From Pterois miles (lineage: Eukaryota > Chordata > Actinopteri > Perciformes > Scorpaenidae), in contig CAMQGK010000299.1 of assembly GCA_947000775.1 (NCBI GenBank), positions 18,356,001 to 18,420,000 on the forward strand: a DNA stretch of 64,000 nucleotides, given 5' to 3'. Positions 56,546 to 64,000 of the stretch are shown here, in pieces. Below the pieces are notes generated by a model, which was given only the letters and a program-made list of their open reading frames with translations, had not been told where the DNA came from and did no database searches. The position numbers and the translations under genes were made by a program. Each line of letters opens with the position of its first letter. Within the stretch, counting starts at the first letter, position 1.

Positions 56546-57585
56546 TGCCACAGATGAAATGTTATCTGACCTGATGTGTTTTATTAGTGACTTCTTATCT
56601 TTTTATCAGCCAGGAAGAGAAAGAAGGAGTGTGAGTTCGATAGGAAACACACAGACATCGTAGCTTCAGAGAGAGACGTCACTTACGCCACTTTTGGCTG
56701 TCGTCTTTTTAATTATGTATTTTCACAGTCTAATGCGAACAAACTGAGACTTTCCTGAATGTAAAATTATCTTTTAAATTGACAAACATCATGTGTTATT
56801 CATGGCGCAATTCAAACGGGCAGTGAAAATGTTTTTGAAAGGCTAAATGCCAACAAATGTGGACTGAAGCAGAATATTTTGTTTGATTTTGCTATTAAGT
56901 AGCTTTATATACCAACTTTTGTACAAATGATCCAGTAAGTGTTATTATGATTGTAGTTATGCACATATCTAATTTTGACATCCTCTGAGCATCATCTATG
57001 ATCCTTTCCCAGGTTGGGAACCACAGCTTCGCATCATCCAGTGTGGCACTAAAACCTACAGACACTTTACTAGCAGGCAGCTGTCTACAACTTAGAAATA
57101 CCAACCAACAAAAATATACAGTACGGTAAATGTTTGGAAGCTTCCAGGTTTTCTCTAATTCACACCTCTAACATATGAAACCTCTTTGGGACGTCACCAT
57201 GTCTGTCCTCCTCTGAGATCACAACTCTTTTATGTTTTGTTGTCATCTTGGGTTGATCTGCAGGTCAATTGGTTTAATACCAAATAATATAGATATTTAG
57301 AAGAATTCAAGTTTGCAATAACATCCAAAAACTATAAAGACTCCGGAGCTTTGAAGACTTTAGATTAGTCCAACCGCCATCTGCAGACACTCTGCTAGCA
57401 GCCAGCATACAAAAAACTGACTTAATAACTTTAATAGTGTAAATGTTAGGTTGCATGCAGCAAAGGAATCACTCTGATTTATGAGCGATTAAACTTCTTT
57501 GGGAAATCTGCTGTATATCTTTCCCAGCAAACATACCCTGTTGTGGGGCCACTGTGGGCAAAACAATGGGGCCCACTGTTACAGT
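56546..57585. other. Intergenic, no gene recognised
   Basis: AT-rich. 57140-57250 partly echoes 55140-55250 (tttgggacgtc, atcacatctgttatt-like), suggesting a diverged duplicated repeat. The frame at 56895 is unrecognised. Confidence 0.4.
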
Positions 57586-58038
57586 AATTCTCCTGATGGT
57601 GAAGTGGAGACAGTGAACGCAGCACCGTGGATGCTACAGTAACTCTCCTGATGGTGAACTGGGAACAGCGAACGCAGCACCGTGGCTGCTACAGTAACTC
57701 TCCTGACAGTGAACGCAGCACCGTGGCTGCTACAGTAACTCTCCTGACAGTGAACACAGCACCGTGGCTGCTACAGTAACTCTCCTGACAGTGAACGCAG
57801 CACCGTGGCTGCTACAGTAACTCTCCTGAAGAGAGACGCAGCACCGTGGCTGCTACACTAACTCCCCTTACAGTGAACTGGAGACAGTGAACGCAGCACC
57901 ACGGCTGCTACAGTAACTCTCCTGATGGTGAACTGGGGACAGTGAACGCAGCGCCGTGGCTGCTACAGTAACTCTCCTGACGGTGAACTGGAGATGGTGA
58001 ACGCAGCACCATGGCTGCTACAGTAACTCTCCTGATTA
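57586..58038 (+). repeat. Minisatellite, 41/53-bp unit, about 10 copies
   Basis: The unit is ctgctacagtaactctcctg plus acagtgaacgcagcaccgtgg; a longer form adds an atggtgaactgggg segment. It is more GC-rich than the other arrays in the window. Confidence 0.9.
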
Positions 58039-58059
58039 GCGTCCCTTCTTCAGATGTAC

Positions 58060-58510
58060 CCTTAAAAAAAATAGTTGTTTTTTTTACGAAGTAAACTTAA
58101 GTATAGTTCATGTATATTCCCAAGTAGGTACAGAATATGTAACAGGTATACTAATATCAATGTACTAGTAGTATACTGTACTATACTTCTGGGGACTAAA
58201 TTGGACCACTTTTTAATTTCTAAAAGTATACTTTAAATATACTTTAAATGTACGAGTAGTAAACTTTGAGTACACCTAATTTAAATCCAAGTTGTATTTA
58301 GTGCTGCAACTATAATAATACTTTAATTTGAATGTACACTTCAAAGTATACTCTCAGCAAACTGCTAGTGTAATGTATTAAGTACTTTTTTGTATACTTT
58401 TCAGCATGAGCCAAGTACACTTAGACTTTTCTATATACTTGTTGGTATAAGCCAAGTACACTGAAGTATAGTTTTGTTAAGTATATCTCAGATAAGTATA
58501 TAGAAAAGTA
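58060..58510. repeat. 'aagtatactttaagta' dispersed repeat
   Basis: Dense gtatac/agtatact steps such as aaaagtatactttaaatata and gtatagttcatgtatattcc. A fragment of the same type is at 63480-63620 in the MAT intron. Confidence 0.65.
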
Positions 58511-58857
58511 CTCACTGCTCTCTTATTTTAAGTTTATTTTAAGTATACTAATAGCAGCGTCTCTTTTGAAAGGGTGTGAATGGCTGGTCTCCCGTCGCTT
58601 ATTTCTGGGTAGAAAATAGTTACAAACGACCATTTTAAGCGTGAAACAAACTACAGGCGTGTGACCGTACGCTGAATCTACGGCGCTGAAACACCAGATA
58701 GCCTCACTCATATTTCAGGTCACTTTTGAAAGGTCATAAATTAGAGATGAAACATCTTTCCTTCGTCCAATCCTCAGAGATTATCTGTACCCCACCCTGA
58801 CCCATCCCTCCCAGCTGCCCCTGTCTTACTGGGTTACAGGAGCACGAGGTCCGCTAA

Positions 58858-58858
<1 letters not shown>

Positions 58859-58915
<57 letters not shown>

Positions 58916-58920
58916 CACAC
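58859..58920 (-). repeat. (GT)n run opening the MAT 3' UTR
   Basis: On the plus strand this is (AC)n, about 30 units with one cg interruption. On the MAT coding strand it begins within about ten bases after the stop codon, so the transcript would carry a long UG repeat. Confidence 0.95.
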
Positions 58921-58927
58921 AGATACT

Positions 58928-59030
58928 CTAGAAGTTGAGGTTCTTGGGGATCTCCCAGGGGAACTCCTTCCTCCCAAAGTGTCCGTAGCAGGCCGTCTTC
59001 TGGTAGATCGGTCTCTTCAGGTCCAGGTCT
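58928..59030 (-). CDS. mat1a-like: MAT last coding exon (residues 362-395)
   Basis: Acceptor ctgcag|AGACCTG. Encodes DLDLKRPIYQKTACYGHFGR and KEFPWEIPKNLNF, then TAG. The TACYGHFGR box is the MAT1A form. Confidence 0.94.
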
Positions 59031-62000
59031 CTGCAGCACAATCAAGCGGTAGATGTAAATGTCCAGGCTGAAGGACAGTATAGTCAGTGGTGGAAAGTAA
59101 CTAAGTACATTTACTCAAGTACTACTCAATTTTAGTATTTCAGTATTGTCCAACTTGAGATCATTCTGGGCTCTCTTTCTAGTATTAGTAGTATTAGTAT
59201 TATAGTATACTTGGGCAAAAACTCCATAATAATCTTTCAGCATGTTGTAATTCTAGTGTACTGAGAGAAAACTAGACTGCTGCACCTCCTCGTGGCTCTG
59301 ATTTCAGGATTTAGAAAATCACAGATCATTTCAGAAAGAGACTGTTGGCTTGCTGAATATCAAGTTTTCTGATCTAGACAGCCGACAAAAAACTTTGTTT
59401 GTTTGTGGGTTGGTGGACACTCCAGATACCCACATGTACACTATGTGATCAAGCACTGGGAAAGTGAGTTTTTCATCATATGTCCCCTTTAAGTCGCCTA
59501 ATATGTCTGAGCACTTGTATAGCTACTATTCCCACAACAGTCCCACTGCAACACAAACAACTATAACAAAGCAGATGTAGACTGATGAGTTTAACGCCGA
59601 CCTGACGATGACGCCGGGTCTGAGGTCAAAGTTTTTGTTGACGATCTGCAGCAGCTCCTTCTCGCTCTGCTGAGAGGAGCCATAGGTGAAGAGGGAGATG
59701 GAGAGCGGGTGGGCGACGCCGATCGCATACGACACCTGAAAATGAACACAACAGAACAAATAAATAAATCTCTGTATCGTACACCTTGTTCAGGGCGATG
59801 AGTTTGTGGACGGACTGAAGTCCCTTGTTTCAGCCTGACTCGACCTCAAAGTATGTGGACGCCGGAGAATTCGCCCATATGTGATTGTTGGACATCTTAT
59901 TACAAAACTATGCGCATTGATCTGCTGCTCTATCAGCCTCCACTCTTCTGGTTTCAGTTTTTCCACCAGGTGTTGAACCTGCTGAAGGGATTTGTGGATC
60001 TTACCTGCACCAGCACCCTCCTGCACAGTTTGGCCTTCACCAGAGACTTCGCCACCCAGCGGGCGGCGTAGGCGGCAGAGCGGTCCACCTTGGTGTAGTC
60101 CTTCCCAGAGAAGGCCCCGCCGCCGTGGGCCCCCCAACCGCCATATGTGTCCACGATGATCTTCCTGCCCGTCACCCCAGCATCGCCCTGACAGTGAGTC
60201 ACGTAGAGGTTTACACTTCCAATGTACACAGTTGTTTCCAGTACTCATGGAATAGCTTTTCCCTGTGTTGAAACAACTGAAAAAATGGCTGATTTTTCTG
60301 AGATGCTTGTTCCTGTGTTAAAACAATTGAAAAAATGTTACTAACTTATTTATTTATTTATTTGCTGTGCTGCTCTGTGTGAAAACAGGTGAGATTTAGG
60401 CAGATTTTTTAATTTTTAAAGTGCATGGAGACTGAGAAAACGTCGTGAATGCTACGTCCTACTTAGTACATGGAGTGATGGTTCACCCTGGTGGTTGAAA
60501 CAAGTATTACAACAACAAACACAAAAAAACCTGCCTAAATTTAACAATGTTCTCTGTCTTCATCATTAATTTTCATCATCATTAAGGAAATATCTTTGGA
60601 TTTGGACTGATTGGTTCACTATTTTCTTACATTTTTAAGTGAATAATCTATTAATTGCAAAAACGAGCAGATGGCTCAATTATTAACTGTTAACTGCAGC
60701 TCTGAATCTTTACGGCAGAGTTGCGATTTCTGGCTCAACTTCACCAACTTTCAAAGTGCATTAAAAAGAAAGAGTCTCCGGCAGCACTACTCCATTGTGA
60801 GACCAGCACATTTCAGATTGTGGCCTTCATCAGCGTCATTAACAGACCACAAAGAACATCTAAATGAAGAAAAGAGCCCTTTACCTGTGGTCCACCGATC
60901 ACAAAGCGCCCGCTGGGTTGCAGGTGGTAGATGGTGTTCTCGTCCAGGTACCTCGCCGGGACCACGGCCTTGATGACCACCTCCTTCAGGACCTTCTTCT
61001 GCTCCTCCAGGCTTACGTCGTCGTCGTGCTGCACCGAGACCACCACAGTGTGGACCCTCTTGGGGATGACGGCGCCGTTCTCTTGGGTGTAGTGAACCGT
61101 CACCTGGAGTGTGGGGAGGTGTTAGCATGTCTACTGATATTACACTGTGTTATGCTCAAATGGGATGTAGTTTATGTGCTGAAGCTGCAGTGGGTAAAAA
61201 TGGAGCAAATACATGATTTTAAAAAGTTATTTCTATAAAACGGTCACTATATCCTGACAGTAGTACATCACACAGGTACTCTGAAAAATAGTCATGTTCC
61301 TCTGTGTTTGGTGCTCCTAACGGCATCTGCAAGATCTCACAGACCAGAGGAAAACAACCAATCAGAGCTGCCGTCTCTGAGCAGCTGTCAATCACTCACA
61401 AACTCTGCTCAAACGTTCAAACTAGGCAGCGCTGATCAATTATGATTCAGTATTACTGTAATGACTGTTTCTCTCCTCAGATGTTCTCAGAAACATCTTG
61501 TAGTTACTGTTTAGCAGTAAAATGAGAAAGTTTGTGACCCAGCTGCCATGTTTAGATCTGCTGAGGAAATACCAAGCACCGCCCACCAGCTGGAGCACAG
61601 CCAATAGGAACGCTCTCTCCCTCTGAAATGAGCTGTGATTGGAAATATTCTACCTACTGCAGCTTTAAAGGCATGTAAAGAAACGGCACATCTATTGACA
61701 ACATTCCTCTTTACATATTTGAGTTTTTGCCAATGAAGGAAGCTGAGTCTTGTCACATGTGCAGTGAGCTCAAAGCACCGATATGATACGATCTGTTGGT
61801 GGGGGGTTATTATAAAGACGTCTCCCAGCTCAGATGTTGCATACCAGCATGCTCTGGTTGGTCAGCACATTTTGGAGGTCACTATCATCGTCCCTCCTAC
61901 TAGTGATTAACTAGAAACCCACTGAGAACCACGGGCTCCACTTCCTCACACAGCAGGATATCCGTGGATTTAAAAATGTTTTGAAATGCAGTTTTATTTT

Positions 62001-63463
62001 GAGCGTCTGAATTTTAGGCAGACTAGCAGAGTGTTATTATTTTAGATAATTCAGTAGTTAGAGCTTTGCGAGCAAAATCAACCTAATGGTGCCTTCAGAT
62101 GTGGTGGTGTTCACTGTGTTTAAGAGTTGGGTCCATATGAACGGCCCCCTCATGGGGGGTAAGTTTCATCCCATCTCATAAACACGGTAAATACGACCCC
62201 GTTTCAAGGCACCATATGTAAGGATCTGGGATTCTGTACCAGGGCTGCAACTAACCATTATTTTTGTTGTTGATTAATCTGTCAATTATTTTCTCGAATA
62301 ATCGTTTAGTTGTCTGGTTTATAAAATGTTAGGAAATGGTGAAAATTATCCAAGATCCAACTATCCTCGTTTTGTCCATGGCTCAAAGATATTCAGTTTA
62401 CTGTCACAGAGGAGGACAGAAATCAGAAAATATTCATATTTATGAAGCTGCAATCAGAAAAATTAGACTTTTTTTCCTTAAAGTAATAATTTAATAGATG
62501 ACAACTAATTGATAAGTCGTTGCAGCTCTATTCTGTCCTTATATACACTTGTATAAATCTTGTCCATACAGTGTATCTGGATCCTCACCTGTGTCTTGGA
62601 GTCCGGGCGGAGCCAGGGGACGGTCCCGTTACGTCTCAGTTCGGCCATCTTGGCGTTGAGTTTGTGTGCGAGGACAACGGTGAGGGGCATGGACTCCTCC
62701 GTCTCATCTGTGGCGTATCCAAACATCAGACCCTGTCCTCAGAGTGAAACCAGTCCGTTAGGATGTCATCAGTGTGACTGGTGGACTGTGACTAAGTACA
62801 TTTACTGAGTACTGTCCTGTTAGCAGGGTGATGTCAGGTAAAATGGGCCCGATAAGGCTGGAACATCACAGCTCAATGTCAGCACATAAAAAATGGGAGC
62901 AAAAACAAACCTACAATCTATCTATCCATTCTTTTGCTTTTGGTACATTAAGTATATTTTCATGCTAATACTTTAGTGTATTTTTATACTGTAGTGTTGT
63001 TATTTTTACTGCAGTTAAAGCTGTGAATACTTCTTCCACCACTGTCTGTTAACTCATCATTAACTTTTGTATTTGTTCCCATGTTGTATTCATGGACCAC
63101 ATAGAGGACCTGGTCTCCGGCTCCTATGTCAGTCTCCAGACGGTCGATGTGGACTCCCTGAGCGATGTCGGGGGACTGCTGCTCCAGGGCCACCAGCACG
63201 TTACAGGTCTTATAATCAAAGCCTGGACAGACAGAGGCTCTTTACATTAAACAATACTGGTTTTACTCTGGTATACCATAACTGATGAAGGCTCAGGTGC
63301 AGAGACTATCTATCTGTCTAAACCACCTGGTCCCACTCACCTTTGTCTGAGTTGTCATATCCGATGTCTCGGATGGTTTCTCTCACCACCCTCTGGTAGT
63401 CCACGTTAGCTCGAGACGTGATCTCACCACAGAGCAGCACCATGCCGGTCTTACACACCGTCT
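58928..63463 (-). CDS. mat1a-like: S-adenosylmethionine synthase (methionine adenosyltransferase, MAT1A/MAT2A family), 3' seven exons, 5' end outside window
   Basis: Cytosolic enzyme that makes AdoMet from methionine and ATP. In transcript order the coding exons are 63463-63341, 63222-63110, 62732-62589, 61103-60885, 60187-60005, 59735-59602 and 59030-58928. They encode residues 57-395 by human MAT1A numbering with no net length change; phases match at every junction. The ATP-site motif GAGDQG spans an exon junction (residues about 131-136) and the P-loop GGGAFSGKD is residues 278-286. Sequence favours MAT1A (CKTGMVLLCGEITS, DAGVTGRK, FTYGSSQ, TACYGHFGR) over MAT2A. However, the nitric-oxide-sensitive cysteine of MAT1A (Cys121 in rat) is Gly, as in MAT2A, and synteny with tmem150a suggests MAT2A. 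A fish paralogue such as mat2al is possible. The N-terminal exon(s) with the first about 56 residues are missing from view. Confidence 0.93.
59031..59601. other. MAT intron with hAT-like MITE fragment
   Basis: A copy of the cagtggtggaaagtaactaa end is at 59088-59190, plus a short tagtattagtatt repeat near 59180-59210. No exon otherwise. Confidence 0.65.
59602..59735 (-). CDS. mat1a-like: MAT coding exon (residues 318-361, partial 362)
   Basis: Acceptor tttcag|GTGTCG, donor GTCAG|gtcggc. Encodes VSYAIGVAHPLSISLFTYGS through NKNFDLRPGVIV-R. Confidence 0.93.
60005..60187 (-). CDS. mat1a-like: MAT coding exon (residues 257-317, P-loop)
   Basis: Acceptor ctgtcag|GGCGAT, donor TGCAG|gtaaga. Encodes GDAGVTGRKIIVDTYGGWGA, the GGGAFSGKD loop, and SLVKAKLCRRVLVQ. 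61 codons, exactly in phase. Confidence 0.95.
60188..60884. other. MAT intron
   Basis: No named repeat recognised. Two nearby copies of an aacaactgaaaaaatg-like phrase (60268, 60320) suggest local duplication. Confidence 0.5.
60885..61103 (-). CDS. mat1a-like: MAT coding exon (residues 184-256)
   Basis: Acceptor ctccag|GTGACG, donor CACAG|gtaaag. Encodes VTVHYTQENGAVIPKRVHTV through YHLQPSGRFVIGGPQ. NGAVIP matches MAT1A more than the RGAVLP of MAT2A. Confidence 0.93.
61104..62242. other. MAT intron with dispersed repeat at 61250-61680
   Basis: The 61250-61680 segment matches 51745-52060 (ttctcagaaacatcttgtag, aaatgagaaagtttgtgac, gcccaccagctggagcacag). The rest is unrecognised. Confidence 0.6.
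62243..62530. mobile_element. hAT-like MITE, agggctgcaactaa family
   Basis: Starts cagggctgcaactaaccatt and ends aagtcgttgcagctcta, with interior gtttagttgtctggtttata and tattcagtttactgtcacag. Inverted ends agggctgcaa / ttgcagctct match the copy at 20704. It lies about 60 bp from the MAT exon at 62589. Confidence 0.85.
62589..62732 (-). CDS. mat1a-like: MAT coding exon (residues 136-183)
   Basis: Acceptor ggacag|GGTCTG, donor CACAG|gtgagg. Encodes GLMFGYATDETEESMPLTVV through WLRPDSKTQ; it starts with the Gly of the GAGDQG ATP-binding motif. Confidence 0.93.
62733..63109. other. MAT intron
   Basis: Contains a short aagtac-type MITE fragment (tgactaagtacatttactga, about 62790). No exon. Confidence 0.6.
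63110..63222 (-). CDS. mat1a-like: MAT coding exon (residues 98-135)
   Basis: Encodes G-FDYKTCNVLVALEQQSPDI and AQGVHIDRLETDIGAGDQ. The donor is CCAG|gtcctc, a weak GT site. DRLETD replaces the usual DRNEED of human MATs. Confidence 0.9.
63341..63463 (-). CDS. mat1a-like: MAT coding exon (residues 57-97, partial 98)
   Basis: Acceptor gacgcag|AG and donor AAAG|gtgagt on the minus strand. Encodes E-TVCKTGMVLLCGEITSRAN through YDNSDK. Everything upstream to 64000 is intron here. Confidence 0.92.
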
Positions 63464-64000
63464 CTGCGTCAGCACAGAAACTAGTACACTTCAAGTTTAT
63501 CTCATCAAGTATACGTCAATAAAGTTCAAGTATATACAGTATTTCCCAAGTATACTTTATGTAGTAATTTTACTAATATCAATGTACTTGTAGTATACTA
63601 GTGCACTTACTCAATAACGCTCTACACAATATGTTAAATCTTGGTGAGGAAAAACTGTCACTGTACATTTGCATAAAGCAGCATATTTGTCCACTCTCAT
63701 GCTGATAAGAGTATTAAATACTTGACAGATCTCTATTTAAGGTACATTTGAACAGATTAAAAATGTGTGATTAACCATGATTATATATTTTAATCGATTT
63801 AAAGCCCTGTTTCTTTATGTATTTATGTCCTTATGCTGCTGCAACAACCGAATGGAGGTCTTTCTTATCTTATTGTTAACAGCTACAGAAAAGAAAAAAA
63901 AATAATAATTTCATATACTTTCATGTCACCTTGTTAAACTTTTTTCCTCTTGTATAACATTCTATCATAAAATCATATATTTTAGCTCTTAAGCCCAAAA
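63464..64000. other. MAT intron at the right edge with two repeat fragments
   Basis: The 63480-63620 part carries the agtatac repeat (as at 58060), and 63640-63815 carries an inverted gggctgt-type MITE (aaaaatgtgtgattaaccat, ttgcataaagcagcatattt). No further exon was seen before the window ends. Confidence 0.6.

Noticed and set aside
58771..58790. METTL16-type UACAGARAA site in the MAT 3' UTR
   Set aside because: The minus strand reads UACAGAUAA here, which breaks the R position, and no hairpin with the known loop was evident.
59853..60071. Forward frames opposite the MAT exons (59853, 60671, 60864, 62520, 63067)
   Set aside because: They are antisense shadows of conserved MAT exons.

Overview
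The window is nuclear DNA of a bony fish, most likely a spiny-rayed teleost. It has small GT-AG-spliced exons in long introns and many dispersed teleost non-autonomous DNA transposons and SINEs. No bacterial, phage or CRISPR feature was seen. Three protein-coding genes could be rebuilt exon by exon; most long open frames elsewhere are accidents of minisatellites or transposon relics.

Layout. (1) Positions 1-4200 are repeat-rich, AT-rich upstream DNA. (2) 4513-15897, plus strand: a complete elovl6-type very-long-chain fatty acid elongase, four coding exons, 269 aa. Its intron 1 carries a 33-bp minisatellite and a non-repetitive stretch that may be regulatory; intron 2 carries a 48-bp minisatellite. 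(3) 15898-26400: 3' UTR and intergenic DNA with two TTAA-type MITEs, a striking 10-bp minisatellite (180 units, no indel seen by eye), a cluster of three CACGTG E-boxes and a 42-bp minisatellite. (4) 27993-53394, plus strand: a complete tmem150a-type gene, seven coding exons, 273 aa, with introns swollen by SINEs, hAT-like MITEs, a LINE relic and a 2.3-kb minisatellite. (5) 53395-58927: intergenic DNA with a transposon immediately after the tmem150a stop and two more minisatellites. (6) 58928-63463, minus strand: seven coding exons of an S-adenosylmethionine synthase (MAT1A/MAT2A family) that encode residues 57-395 with no net length change; the 5' exons lie beyond the right edge.

tmem150a and the MAT gene are convergent. 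From general knowledge, TMEM150A and MAT2A are close neighbours on human 2p11.2, so this pairing looks like old vertebrate synteny, although the MAT protein has more MAT1A-like residues. The three genes all touch lipid and methyl metabolism (fatty acid elongation, phosphoinositide homeostasis at the plasma membrane, AdoMet synthesis), but nothing in the sequence shows joint regulation.

No wholly new system was found. The most unusual items are the indel-free 10-bp array, a 623-bp duplication inside the 35-bp array, a CA repeat next to a splice donor, a GT repeat that opens the MAT 3' UTR, and nuclear-receptor-type sites: a triple DR1, a single DR1 and a perfect palindromic ERE.
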